Shown: positions 52,416 to 60,320 of the stretch, piece after piece
Position numbering within the stretch: position 1 is the first letter of the stretch
How the letters are laid out: each line of letters starts with the position of its first letter
NCBI RefSeq assembly: GCF_003057875.1
Contig: NZ_PYXZ01000002.1
Location: 62,254 to 126,253 of the forward strand
DNA from: Nocardioides currus
GTDB taxonomy: Bacteria > Actinomycetota > Actinomycetes > Propionibacteriales > Nocardioidaceae
Direction: 5' to 3'
DNA length: 64,000 nucleotides
Translations under genes and position numbers: made by a program
Notes under the pieces: generated by a model
Told to the model about the DNA's origin: nothing
What the model saw: the letters and a program-made list of their open reading frames with translations, nothing else
The model's database searches: none

Positions 52416-53330
52416 TCAGCGACCGACCGTGGAGGGCTTCCTGCGAGTCAGCAGCACGCCGGTGATCGCCAGCGCGCCACCCACGAACGTCAGGCCCGGC
52501 GGCACCTCGTCGAGCAGGGCCCACGCGATCAGCGTGGTGATCGCCGGCACCAGGAAGGTGGTGAGCGACAGCTTGCCGGCGTCGGTGTGCGCGAGGGCGA
52601 AGGCCCACGTGGTGAAGGCGATCGCGGTCGGGAAGACGCCGAGGTAGACCGTCCACCACAGCGTCGAGCCGCCCTCGGAGACGACACCCACGAGGTCGTG
52701 CGCGAACGGCAGGCAGACCGCGGCGCCGATGACGAACGAGACGAAGACGACCTGCACGGAAGGGATGCGGCGCAGCAACGACTTCTGGCTCAGCACGCCC
52801 ACGGCGTACATCGCCGCCGCGAGCACGACCAGCAGGATGCCGACGAGGTCGCCGTCACCGCCCCCGGAATAGCCGCGCGCGATGATCGCGACGCCGCCGA
52901 ACCCGATGACCATGCCGACGACCAGCCAGCGGTGCAGCACCTCACCGAAGATCCACACGGCCAGGACCGCGACGATGATCGGCCCGATCTGGATGATCAT
53001 GGCTGCGGTGCCGGCGTCGACGCGGCGCTCGCCCTCGTTGAGGGCGAGGTTGTAGATGCCGAACCACCCGACACCGCACGCGGTCAGCAGGATCCACTCG
53101 CGCCGGGTCGGCTTCACCCAGCCCCGACGGAGGACGAGCGGCAGCACGCACAGCGCGGCGACCAGCAGCCGCCCGGCCCCGAGCGAGCCGGGGCTGATGT
53201 CGTCGGCGACGTGGCGGATCACCACGAACGCCGATGCCCACATGACGAGCGTGATCCCGCCCGCTGCCGCCGGGAACCAGGCCGGGTGGGACGGGGCGAT
53301 CGGCTCGGCGCTCTGCTCGGTCGTTGTCAC
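52416..53330 (-). CDS. EamA family (DMT) transporter
   Basis: A 304-residue transporter with ten predicted helices in two EamA repeats: the first starts ITLVMWASAFVVIRHVADDISP, the second LVGILLVVLAAAMYAVGVLSQKSLL. These drug/metabolite transporters usually export amino acids, purines or other small metabolites. GTG start with TAGCCT 6 nt upstream. It is probably the first gene of a two-gene unit with DUF1304. Substrate unknown. Confidence 0.9.
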   Translation of the reverse strand: MTTTEQSAEPIAPSHPAWFPAAAGGITLVMWASAFVVIRHVADDISPGSLGAGRLLVAALCVLPLVLRRGWVKPTRREWILLTACGVGWFGIYNLALNEGERRVDAGTAAMIIQIGPIIVAVLAVWIFGEVLHRWLVVGMVIGFGGVAIIARGYSGGGDGDLVGILLVVLAAAMYAVGVLSQKSLLRRIPSVQVVFVSFVIGAAVCLPFAHDLVGVVSEGGSTLWWTVYLGVFPTAIAFTTWAFALAHTDAGKLSLTTFLVPAITTLIAWALLDEVPPGLTFVGGALAITGVLLTRRKPSTVGR

Positions 53331-53336
53331 GAGTCA

Positions 53337-53342
53337 AGGCTA
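53337..53342 (-). promoter_or_regulatory. -10 element for the EamA gene (leaderless)
   Basis: TAGCCT on the minus strand with 6 nt to GTG 53330. Confidence 0.5.
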
Positions 53343-53403
53343 GGGACGACCATGACGCCGCGCGAGCGGATTCCGGACAGCGAACCCCGACTTCCCGCCT
53401 CGC

Positions 53404-54081
53404 TCAGAGGTCGAGCTTGTAGCCCAGTCCGCGCACGGTGACGAGGAACTTCGGCTCGCTCGGGTCGGGCTCGAGCTTCGCGCGCAGCCTCTTCACGTGC
53501 ACGTCGAGGGTCTTGGTGTCGCCGACGTAGTCGGAGCCCCACACGCGGTCGATCAGCTGGCCGCGTGTCAGCACCCGCCCGGGGTTGCGCAGGAACATCT
53601 CGAGGAGCTCGAACTCCTTGAGCGGCAGCCGCTGCTCGGTGCCGTCGACGGTGACGACGTGGCGCTCGACATCCATCCGCACCGGCCCGGCCTCGAGGGT
53701 GTCGGGCAGCAGGTCCGGCTCCTGACCGCGGCGCAGCACGGCGCGGATCCGGGCGACGAGCTCGCGGGGGGAGTAGGGCTTGGTGACGTAGTCGTCGGCC
53801 CCGAGCTCGAGGCCCACCACCTTGTCGACCTCGTCGTCCTTCGCGCTGACCATGATCACCGGCACGCTGGAGGTCTGGCGGATCTGGCGGCACACCTCCG
53901 TGCCGGGCAGGCCGGGCAGCATCAGGTCGAGGAGCACGATGTCGGCCCCGTTGCGCTCGAACTCGCTGATGGCGGAGTTGCCGTCGGCGGCGATCGCCAC
54001 CTCGTAGCCCTCCTTGCGGAGCATGTAGGCGAGCGCGTCGCTGTAGCTCTCTTCGTCCTCGACGACGAGTACCCGGGTCAT
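53404..54081 (-). CDS. regX3: phosphate-sensing response regulator RegX3
   Basis: A 225-residue OmpR/PhoB-type regulator. VLVVEDEESYSDAL (acidic pocket), IVLLDLMLPGLPG (phospho-acceptor Asp near 53), VSAKDDEVDKVVGLELGADDYVTKPYSPREL (Thr/Lys; in pieces VSAKDDEVDK and GADDYVTKPY), then the C-terminal winged helix with LKEFELLEMFLRNPGRVLTR and DVHVKRLRAKLE. In actinobacteria RegX3 (PhoP in Streptomyces) binds PHO boxes under phosphate limitation. It overlaps senX3 by 4 bp. A PHO-box candidate is found upstream of phoU. Confidence 0.93.
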   Translation of the reverse strand: MTRVLVVEDEESYSDALAYMLRKEGYEVAIAADGNSAISEFERNGADIVLLDLMLPGLPGTEVCRQIRQTSSVPVIMVSAKDDEVDKVVGLELGADDYVTKPYSPRELVARIRAVLRRGQEPDLLPDTLEAGPVRMDVERHVVTVDGTEQRLPLKEFELLEMFLRNPGRVLTRGQLIDRVWGSDYVGDTKTLDVHVKRLRAKLEPDPSEPKFLVTVRGLGYKLDL

Positions 54082-55301
54082 CTGGTGATCTCCTGCTGTT
54101 CTTCTGCATGGGTGGTGGACGGCGTACGGCGCGGGGGAGCGATCATCGGCACGGGACCCGACGGCTCGCCGTCCCCGTCGAGGGCGTGCGGCTGGAGCGG
54201 GAGGGTCAGGGTGAACGTCGAGCCCTGGCCCTCGACGGACCACACGTTCACGTCGCCCCCGTGGGTCGCCGCGACGTGCTTGACGATCGACAGCCCGAGG
54301 CCCGTGCCGCCGGTGGAGCGGTGCCGGGCGGGGTCGACGCGGTAGAACCGCTCGAAGATGCGGTCGATCTCGCGCGCCGGGATGCCGATGCCCTGGTCGA
54401 CGACCGAGATCTGAGCGGTGTCACCGAGGGCCTTGGTGCTGACGAGCACCCGGGACCCCTCGTCGGAGTAGGCCACGGCGTTGGCCACGAGGTTGCTCAC
54501 CGCGGCGCTGATCTGGTCGAGCGAGCCGAAGACGTGGAGCTCGTGGTCGCCGGTCGTCACGAGCGTGATCCGCTTCGCGCCGGCGTCGATGGTGCTGGTG
54601 TCGACGGCCGCGGCCACGACGTCGTCGAGGGAGACCGACACCGGCGCCTCGAGCGGGTCGTCGCCCTGCAGCCGGGACAGCTCGATGATCTGCTGGACGA
54701 GCGTGGTCAGGCGGTCGCTCTCGGTGAGCATCCGGGACGCGAACCGCTCGACCGCCTCGGGGTCGTCGGCGGCCTCGGTCACGGCCTCGGCGAGCAGCCG
54801 GATCGCCCCGACGGGTGTCTTGAGCTCGTGGCTGACGTTGGCGACGAAGTCGCGGCGCACCGCCTCCACCCGCTTCTCGCGGGTGCGGTCCTCGACCAGC
54901 GCCAGCACGAGGCGCGAGCCCAGCGGGGCGACGCGGGCGATGACCGTGCGGGCGGTGGCGCTGTCGGCGCCGAGGTGGAGCTCGGTCTCGCGGATCTGCC
55001 CGTCCCGGCGGACCTGGCGGATCAGCGTCGTCAGGTCGTCGACCAGCACCTCGCTGCCGCGGACCAGGCCGAGGGCGTAGGCCGGGGCGGACGCCTTGAG
55101 CACCAGGTCGTCGGGGTCCACCACGACGGCGCTCGAGCGGAGGACCGAGAGCACCGCCGCGACACCGGGCGGGACGAGCGGCTCCTCGACCTGGGGCAGG
55201 CGGGACTGCTGGCGATCGCTGATGTGCCAGGCCAGCACGCTGCCGCCCGCGATGATCGCTCCGATGACGGCCGCGAGCGCTGCTTGCGTCGTCGGGTCCA
55301 C
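54078..55301 (-). CDS. senX3: sensor histidine kinase SenX3
   Basis: A 407-residue membrane sensor kinase. One N-terminal hydrophobic segment (AALAAVIGAIIAGGSVLAW, about 7-25), a PAS-like middle (VVVDPDDLVLKASAPAYAL, VIARVAPLGSRLVLALVED), the phospho-acceptor His in FVANVSHELKTPVGAI (about 164), and the ATPase boxes NLVANAVAYSDEG, VVDQGIGI and GGTGLGLSIVKHVAATHGG. The single membrane segment and absence of a large extracellular loop match SenX3, which senses phosphate through the Pst/PhoU system. It is divergent from phoU, 120 bp away. Confidence 0.93.
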   Translation of the reverse strand: MDPTTQAALAAVIGAIIAGGSVLAWHISDRQQSRLPQVEEPLVPPGVAAVLSVLRSSAVVVDPDDLVLKASAPAYALGLVRGSEVLVDDLTTLIRQVRRDGQIRETELHLGADSATARTVIARVAPLGSRLVLALVEDRTREKRVEAVRRDFVANVSHELKTPVGAIRLLAEAVTEAADDPEAVERFASRMLTESDRLTTLVQQIIELSRLQGDDPLEAPVSVSLDDVVAAAVDTSTIDAGAKRITLVTTGDHELHVFGSLDQISAAVSNLVANAVAYSDEGSRVLVSTKALGDTAQISVVDQGIGIPAREIDRIFERFYRVDPARHRSTGGTGLGLSIVKHVAATHGGDVNVWSVEGQGSTFTLTLPLQPHALDGDGEPSGPVPMIAPPRRTPSTTHAEEQQEITR

Positions 55302-55360
55302 ACGCAGATCGTACGCAGGGTGACAGGGCGGATCCGCCGGCTGGACGCCCGGCGCGGAGT

Positions 55361-55382
55361 GTTCACGCCTCGTTCACCTGGG
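55361..55382 (+). promoter_or_regulatory. PHO box candidate (RegX3/PhoP operator)
   Basis: Two direct 11-bp units GTTCACGCCTC and GTTCACCTGGG. The actinobacterial PHO box is a direct repeat of 11-bp units beginning GTTCAC. It lies 28 bp upstream of the phoU -10 and 59 bp from the senX3 start, so it can serve either gene. Seen in sequence; binding is inferred. Confidence 0.7.
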
Positions 55383-55409
55383 GTGGTCCGAGGGGCCGGA
55401 TCGCGACCT

Positions 55410-55415
55410 TACGCT
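55410..55415 (+). promoter_or_regulatory. -10 element for phoU (leaderless)
   Basis: TACGCT, 6 nt, ATG 55422; sits downstream of the PHO box. Confidence 0.5.
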
Positions 55416-55421
55416 TCGCCC

Positions 55422-56078
55422 ATGCGTGAAGCCTTCCACGACCAGCTCGATGCCATCTTCGTCGACCTCGCCACCATGTGCGGCCAGGTCGAGACCGCCG
55501 TCAACCGCGCCACCGCGTCCCTCATGAGCGGCGATGCGGCGATCGCCGAGGAAGTGATCAGCGCGGACCGGGCCATCGACGCCAACCGCGAGCGGGTCGA
55601 GGACAACGCCTTCGCGCTGCTCTCCCTGCAGCAGCCGGTGGCCGGTGACCTGCGGGTGGTCGTCTCCGCCCTGCGGATGGTCAGCGAGCTCGAGCGGATG
55701 GGCGACCTCTCGGTCCACGTCGCCAAGATCGCGCGCCTGCGGGTGCCGAACATCGCCGTGCCCGAGTCGATCCAGGACACCGTGGTGAAGATGGCCGAGA
55801 CCGCCGAGGACATGGTGCGCCGGGTCAAGGCGATCATCGCCGACCGCGACGTCGAGGCAGCCATCGAGCTCGGTCGCGACGACGAGGTGATGGACCAGCT
55901 CCGCCGCAAGAGCTTCGCCGAGCTGCTCGGCGACGACTGGCAGCACGGCGTCGAGGCGGCCGTCGACATCGCGCTGCTCGGGCGCTACTACGAGCGCATC
56001 GCCGACCACGCCGTCTCGGTCGCCAACCGCGTCATCTTCGTCGTCACGGGCGAGCAGGTCTCCCGCGCGGACCGCTGA
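55422..56078 (+). CDS. phoU: phosphate transport regulator PhoU
   Basis: A 218-residue all-helical protein with two PhoU repeats. FHDQLDAIFVDLATMCGQV, then RVEDNAFALLSLQQPVAGDL and RMVSELERMGDLSVHVAKIA (the E-R-M-G-D metal-site motif), the second repeat ending GRYYERIADHAVSVANRV (ERIADHA). PhoU relays phosphate sufficiency from the Pst transporter to the histidine kinase and curbs RegX3 activity. Divergent from senX3 with a PHO box between. It converges on gpmA, with 16 bp between stops. Confidence 0.95.
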   Translation: MREAFHDQLDAIFVDLATMCGQVETAVNRATASLMSGDAAIAEEVISADRAIDANRERVEDNAFALLSLQQPVAGDLRVVVSALRMVSELERMGDLSVHVAKIARLRVPNIAVPESIQDTVVKMAETAEDMVRRVKAIIADRDVEAAIELGRDDEVMDQLRRKSFAELLGDDWQHGVEAAVDIALLGRYYERIADHAVSVANRVIFVVTGEQVSRADR

Positions 56079-56094
56079 CGGGCGCTGACGCGGG

Positions 56095-56838
56095 TCAGCG
56101 GCCCTGGTTGGCCACGGCGGCCGCTGCGGCTGCTGCGGCCTCGGGGTCGAGGTACTCGCCACCGGCCACCGTGGGGGCCAGCGAGTCGTCGAGGCGGTAG
56201 ACCAGCGGCATGCCGGTCGGGATGTTGAGGCCGGCGATGTCCTCGTCGGAGATGCCGTCGAGGTGCTTGACCAGCGCACGCAGGCTGTTGCCGTGGGCGG
56301 CGACGAGGACGGTCTTCCCCGACGTCAGGTCGGGCACGATCTCGGCCTCCCAGTAGGGCAGGAAGCGCGCGATCACGTCCTTGAGGCACTCGGTGCGAGG
56401 CATCTCGGCGCCGAGGTCGGCGTAGCGCGGGTCACCGACCTGGGAGAACTCGTCGTCGTCCTCGATCGGGGGCGGAGGAGTGTCGAACGAGCGGCGCCAG
56501 AGCATGAACTGCTCCTCGCCGTACTGCTCGAGCGTCTGCTTCTTGTCCTTGCCCTGCAGGGCGCCGTAGTGGCGCTCGTTGAGGCGCCAGCTGCGCTTCA
56601 CCGGGATCCAGTGGCGGTCGGCCACGTCGAGCGACAGGTGGGCGGTGGTGATGGCCCGGCGCTGCAGCGAGGTGTGCACGACGTCGGGGAGCAGCCCCGC
56701 ACCGACCAGCAGCTCGCCGCCGCGGACCGCCTCGGCGCGACCCTTGTCGGTGAGGTCGACGTCGACCCAGCCGGTGAACAGGTTCTTGGCGTTCCAGTCG
56801 CTCTCGCCGTGGCGGAGCAGGATCAGGGTGTAGGTCAT
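56095..56838 (-). CDS. gpmA: 2,3-bisphosphoglycerate-dependent phosphoglycerate mutase
   Basis: A 247-residue glycolytic enzyme interconverting 3- and 2-phosphoglycerate. [18 protein letters not shown] has the phosphohistidine (RHG, His about 10) and substrate residues; [31 protein letters not shown] (Glu acid/base), and [19 protein letters not shown] (second His) are all canonical. The tail ends with an Ala stretch. It is coupled by ATGA to the upstream lipoprotein gene. The position next to phoU/senX3 is conserved in actinobacteria. Confidence 0.95.
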   Translation of the reverse strand: MTYTLILLRHGESDWNAKNLFTGWVDVDLTDKGRAEAVRGGELLVGAGLLPDVVHTSLQRRAITTAHLSLDVADRHWIPVKRSWRLNERHYGALQGKDKKQTLEQYGEEQFMLWRRSFDTPPPPIEDDDEFSQVGDPRYADLGAEMPRTECLKDVIARFLPYWEAEIVPDLTSGKTVLVAAHGNSLRALVKHLDGISDEDIAGLNIPTGMPLVYRLDDSLAPTVAGGEYLDPEAAAAAAAAVANQGR

Positions 56839-57347
56839 TCGGCCGACTCCTCGTCAGGTGCCTCATCGGATGACTCGGCGGGCGCGGGACCGTCGAGGTC
56901 GGCGTAGTAGCCGGCGTTGGGGACGACGGGCACGTCCAGGACGACGCTCTCGCCGCTCTCGAACCCGAGGGCCACCTCGACGAAGTCGCCGGCCTCGAAG
57001 TCGCCCGTGAGCTTGAGGTCGGCCGGCGGCTCGGCCAGGTTGACCAGCCCGCCCTTCGGGATCTCGATCGGCTCGAAGTCGATCGGGGTGCCGTCGCTGA
57101 GACCGAGCTCGGTGAGCGACGCCGCGTTGTCCTGGTCGCGGTTGGACAGCGAGGCGATGAAGGTCCCCGAACCGGGCTCCGTCGACACGACGACGGCCGC
57201 GAGGACCTTGACGCTGCCGTCGTGGTCGTTGGTCCCGACGCTCGGCGTGTAGTAGCGATCGGTCGCGTAGTCGAAGCCGCAGGAGGACAGGCCGGCGGTC
57301 AGGGCGACGGCGGCGGTCGTGAGCGCGAGGGAGCGTCGGAACTGCAT
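56835..57347 (-). CDS. putative lipoprotein, LpqE-like by position
   Basis: A 170-residue exported lipoprotein. [18 protein letters not shown] is a lipoprotein signal with the lipobox LSSC (Cys about 23), so it should be anchored on the outer face of the membrane. The mature part is beta-rich ([54 protein letters not shown]) and ends in a Glu/Asp/Ser tail. In mycobacteria a lipoprotein (LpqE) sits just before carD; this one is one gene further off and may be its counterpart. Function unknown. Confidence 0.78.
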   Translation of the reverse strand: MQFRRSLALTTAAVALTAGLSSCGFDYATDRYYTPSVGTNDHDGSVKVLAAVVVSTEPGSGTFIASLSNRDQDNAASLTELGLSDGTPIDFEPIEIPKGGLVNLAEPPADLKLTGDFEAGDFVEVALGFESGESVVLDVPVVPNAGYYADLDGPAPAESSDEAPDEESAE

Positions 57348-57368
57348 GGCGCACAGCCTAGCGTCGAC

Positions 57369-58214
57369 TCAGGTCAGGCCGACTGCCTGTCCCGCGACCA
57401 GCAGGCCCACGAGGACGGCGGCCGTGAACAGCCCGGCCAGCACCAGCAGGCGCGACGCTCCCGTCCTCAGCGCGATGCGCAACGGCAACGATCGCAGACC
57501 GTCCTGGTTGTCGGGGACCAGCCCCGGCAGCGCGCGCAGCACGTGGACGCCGAGACCCAGCAGCGCGGCGAGGACGGTGAGCTCGACCGTGGGCGGGGTG
57601 TCGGTCCCGGCGCCGTTCCAGCCGCCGTACGCGAGGTAGGCGGGGTAGAGGGCGAACTGGACCATCCAGGGCAGGAACGAGAGCACGCTGGCGCGCAGCA
57701 CCCGGTTGCCGAGCAGCCCGACGAGCACGGCCACCAGGTAGGCGCCGCCGGCGCGCGGGCCGGCGCTGAGGCTGAGGGGGACGAGGAGCAGCAACGCGCA
57801 GGTGAGGGTGAACCACACCGTGCCGGGATCGAGCAGCCCCTGCGCGACCGGCTTGCCCGGGCGGTCGTGCCGCTCGTCGCGGGCACGGTCGACGAGGTCG
57901 TTGTCCCAGCCGAGCATCGCTTGCCCCACGAGCACCGTCGCGAGGACCAGCAGGGTTTCCCGCAGCGGGCGGCCGGCGAGCGCGGCGGCGACCGCGAGGC
58001 CGAGGGCGGTGAGCAGCGCCTGCTTGGGATGGGCGGCCCGGACGAGCACCACGGGGAGGGTCTCGCTCAGGCGGAAGGGACGGGGCGCTGCGCCTGCCCG
58101 GGTGTCCTCCGGTCGCGCCGGGGCGGGGTCGGGGGTGGTGGAACCGGCCGCCGGCGGCGTCCGGGACGAGGCGTCCGCGGGCGCGCTCTCACGCTGGCGC
58201 TTGAGGGGCGACAT
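57369..58214 (-). CDS. UbiA family prenyltransferase
   Basis: A 281-residue integral membrane prenyltransferase with about eight helices after a Pro/Ala-rich, probably disordered N-terminus (about 1-50). [20 protein letters not shown] contains the first Asp-rich motif (N-D-x2-D-x3-D) for Mg-diphosphate binding; [18 protein letters not shown] (DNQDG) is the second. Such enzymes attach prenyl chains to aromatic or sugar acceptors; the acceptor is not evident. The ATG at 58214 is chosen as the longer start has no family support. Upstream of the lipoprotein gene by 21 bp. Confidence 0.82.
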   Translation of the reverse strand: MSPLKRQRESAPADASSRTPPAAGSTTPDPAPARPEDTRAGAAPRPFRLSETLPVVLVRAAHPKQALLTALGLAVAAALAGRPLRETLLVLATVLVGQAMLGWDNDLVDRARDERHDRPGKPVAQGLLDPGTVWFTLTCALLLLVPLSLSAGPRAGGAYLVAVLVGLLGNRVLRASVLSFLPWMVQFALYPAYLAYGGWNGAGTDTPPTVELTVLAALLGLGVHVLRALPGLVPDNQDGLRSLPLRIALRTGASRLLVLAGLFTAAVLVGLLVAGQAVGLT

Positions 58215-58373
58215 GGCACGCAGTATGTGCACATCTTCGGCTCGGGATCGGCACATTCGCGGACCACGGCGGGGCGATTCCGAGCCGCCCGGACCATACG
58301 AATCGCGGTCTGTCAATACCGCATATGGGCTCTGACCTGCACAAACGATGTCGGGGGCGCTCGGGGAGCGTGT

Positions 58374-58379
58374 TAGACT
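58374..58379 (+). promoter_or_regulatory. -10 element for carD
   Basis: TAGACT about 26 nt before the ATG, with room for the AAGGGG ribosome-binding site, so this mRNA has a short leader. Confidence 0.5.
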
Positions 58380-58405
58380 GCTCACCTAGGAAGGGGTACA
58401 AATAC

Positions 58406-58891
58406 ATGACTTTCACCGTCGGCGAAACGGTTGTTTACCCAAATCACGGGGCCGCTGTCATCGAAGAGATCGAGACGCGGACGATCAAGGGTGAGGACCG
58501 GGAGTACCTCGTCCTTCGGATCGTCGCCCAGCAGGACCTGGTCGTGCGGGTCCCCGCCATGAACCTCGACCTCGTCGGCGTGCGTGACGTCGTCGACAAG
58601 GACGGCCTCGAGCGCGTGTTCGACGTGCTGCGGGCGGCCCACGTGGAGGAGCCGACCAACTGGTCGCGCCGCTACAAGGCCAACCTCGAGAAGCTCCACT
58701 CCGGCGACGTCATGAAGGTGGCCGAGGTCGTCCGCGACCTGTGGCGCCGTGAGCGTGACCGCGGCCTGTCGGCCGGCGAGAAGCGGATGCTGGCCAAGGC
58801 GCGCCAGATCCTCGTCTCCGAGCTCGCGCTCGCCGAGCACACCAACGAGGACAAGGCCGAGGCCATCCTCGACGAGGTGCTCGCGTCCTGA
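58406..58891 (+). CDS. carD: RNA polymerase-binding transcription regulator CarD
   Basis: A 161-residue essential actinobacterial regulator that binds RNA polymerase beta subunit and stabilises the open promoter complex, mainly at rRNA promoters. [20 protein letters not shown] is the Tudor-like RNAP-interaction domain start; [14 protein letters not shown] follows; the C-terminal helices include [23 protein letters not shown] (in pieces [15 protein letters not shown]) with the conserved Trp, and [20 protein letters not shown]. The length is canonical. Followed by a strong hairpin. Confidence 0.97.
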   Translation: MTFTVGETVVYPNHGAAVIEEIETRTIKGEDREYLVLRIVAQQDLVVRVPAMNLDLVGVRDVVDKDGLERVFDVLRAAHVEEPTNWSRRYKANLEKLHSGDVMKVAEVVRDLWRRERDRGLSAGEKRMLAKARQILVSELALAEHTNEDKAEAILDEVLAS

Positions 58892-58905
58892 CGCACTGAT
58901 CGATC

Positions 58906-58943
58906 CACAGCGGCCCCCGGGAGTGATCCCGGGGGCCGCTGTG
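58906..58943 (+). terminator. terminator hairpin after carD
   Basis: A perfect 17-bp stem (58906-58922 with 58927-58943) closed by a GTGA loop. No T-tract, but by far the strongest hairpin in the window. It ends 30 bp before the next start codon. Confidence 0.75.
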
Positions 58944-58973
58944 CGTCTGCGGACGCCGTACGGTGGGGACGCC

Positions 58974-59549
58974 ATGACGCATCTTCCGTACGACGTCCTC
59001 GAGGGCGAGCTGCCGCCGGCCCTGGGGATCGTGCTCGACCAGGACCGCGGGTCGTTGCCCTACGCCCTCATCCACGGCGAGGCGCTCGTCGCCTGTGCGG
59101 CGTGGGCCCTCGGCGAGGCCGGCGTGACGCCCCTCGACACCGGGGTCGGCTGGGACGGCGTGCGCGGGGCGGGGGAGCCGGTGGTGCTGCACGACACCCT
59201 GTGCCCCATGACCCCGGCGGACTTCATCGCGACCTGCGTCGCCCGGGCGCTCGCCGACGACACCGTCGTGGTCGGCACCCGCCCCGTCACCGACACCGTC
59301 AAGCAGGTCGCCGGTGGTGTGGTCGGAGGGACGGTCGACCGCGACGAGCTGGTGTCGATCGCCTCGCCCTTGGTGCTGCCGCCGTCCGTGGTCGCCGCGC
59401 TGGAGCACGCGCCCGGCACCGACCTCGCCGCCCTGGTCGCCCGGCTCGCGACCGACCACCAGGTCGTCGCGCTCGAGGCGCCGGCCTCGGCCCGGCGGGT
59501 CTCCTCCGTCGAGGAGATCGCCGTGCTCGAGGCGCTCACCGCCGGCTGA
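58974..59549 (+). CDS. degenerate IspD-like protein lacking the CTP-binding loop
   Basis: A 191-residue protein related to the middle and C-terminal parts of IspD (2-C-methyl-D-erythritol 4-phosphate cytidylyltransferase). [12 protein letters not shown] parallels the IspD HDAARP block, PVTDTVKQV the DTIK substrate block, and [19 protein letters not shown] the TVDR...TPQ.F block, but the N-terminal glycine loop AAGxGxR that binds CTP is absent and TPQ is changed to ASP. Catalysis by itself is unlikely. It sits just after carD where ispD stands in mycobacteria, and overlaps the complete ispD on the opposite strand by 14 bp. Confidence 0.7.
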   Translation: MTHLPYDVLEGELPPALGIVLDQDRGSLPYALIHGEALVACAAWALGEAGVTPLDTGVGWDGVRGAGEPVVLHDTLCPMTPADFIATCVARALADDTVVVGTRPVTDTVKQVAGGVVGGTVDRDELVSIASPLVLPPSVVAALEHAPGTDLAALVARLATDHQVVALEAPASARRVSSVEEIAVLEALTAG

Positions 59550-60219
59550 GCAGCCGTTCGGCCAGGGCGACGTCCTCGGGGAACGTGATCTTCACGTTGG
59601 TCGGGCTCCCGACGACCGCGACGACGTCGAGGGTGCCCTGCTCGGCCAGCACGGCCGCGGTGTCGGTGCCCTCGAACCCGGCCGCTGCCGCAGCGGCGTG
59701 CGCGGCGAGCAGCAGGTCGGCGCGGAAGGCCTGCGGGGTCTGTACGGCGCCGAGGTCGCCAGCAACCGGCTCGAGCCGCGACGTCAGCAGGCCGTGCACG
59801 GGCACCACCGGGATCGCGCCCCCGTGGTCCCGGGCGGCGGCGACCGTCGCCTCGAAGAGGGCGACCCCGGCGAGCGGGCGCGCGCCGTCGTGGATCACGA
59901 CGAGGTCGACCTCGCCGGACTCGATGGCCGGCGCGAGGTGCTGGAGGGCCGCCCACTCCGACGCGTGCCGGGTGGCGCCACCGTCGACGAGCACCACCTC
60001 CGCGCCGTCGCCGAGGTGATGACCCAGCGCCTCGGCCACCGCGTCACGGTCGGCGGGCCGGACCACGACCACCACGCGACGTACGTCGTCGAGGGCGAGC
60101 GCGTCGCGCACGGACCAGGCGAGCACCGGGCGGTCGCCGAGGGGGAGCAGGACCTTGTTGACGCCGGCTCCGACCCGGCTGCCCGAGCCGGCGGCGACGA
60201 TCACGACGGCGACGGGCAT
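59536..60219 (-). CDS. ispD: 2-C-methyl-D-erythritol 4-phosphate cytidylyltransferase
   Basis: A 227-residue nucleotidyltransferase of the MEP isoprenoid pathway, making CDP-methylerythritol. [20 protein letters not shown] is the CTP loop with the Arg and Lys; [27 protein letters not shown] and [17 protein letters not shown] (C-terminal Lys) are conserved. Odd: the DTxK block and the TVDR arm before VQTPQ, which hold methylerythritol phosphate in known IspD, read [18 protein letters not shown], about eight residues shorter. The start ATG has TACCCT 6 nt upstream. The opposite-strand neighbour keeps exactly the missing blocks. Confidence 0.85.
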   Translation of the reverse strand: MPVAVVIVAAGSGSRVGAGVNKVLLPLGDRPVLAWSVRDALALDDVRRVVVVVRPADRDAVAEALGHHLGDGAEVVLVDGGATRHASEWAALQHLAPAIESGEVDLVVIHDGARPLAGVALFEATVAAARDHGGAIPVVPVHGLLTSRLEPVAGDLGAVQTPQAFRADLLLAAHAAAAAAGFEGTDTAAVLAEQGTLDVVAVVGSPTNVKITFPEDVALAERLLSRR

Positions 60220-60225
60220 GGTCGA

Positions 60226-60231
60226 AGGGTA
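60226..60231 (-). promoter_or_regulatory. -10 element for ispD (leaderless)
   Basis: TACCCT on the minus strand with 6 nt to ATG 60219. Confidence 0.5.
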
Positions 60232-60257
60232 GGACGCCGTGAGGTCGTGAGGACAAG

Positions 60258-60314
60258 TTGACTCCTGCGTGAAACAAACGCGAGCGAGCGCGAAACCTCG
60301 CGAACCTAGGTTTC
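60258..60314 (+). promoter_or_regulatory. candidate operator region of narK (GlnR-like half sites, inverted repeat)
   Basis: TTGAC at 60258, GAAAC at 60271 and GAAAC at 60292 (21 bp apart) resemble the TnAC/GAAAC half-sites of actinobacterial GlnR boxes, though spacing is not exact. GAAACCT (60292-60298) and AGGTTTC (60308-60314) form a 7-bp inverted repeat that covers the likely -10 TAGGTT (60307-60312). Either could regulate nitrate uptake. Confidence 0.35.
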
Positions 60315-60320
60315 CCGGCC

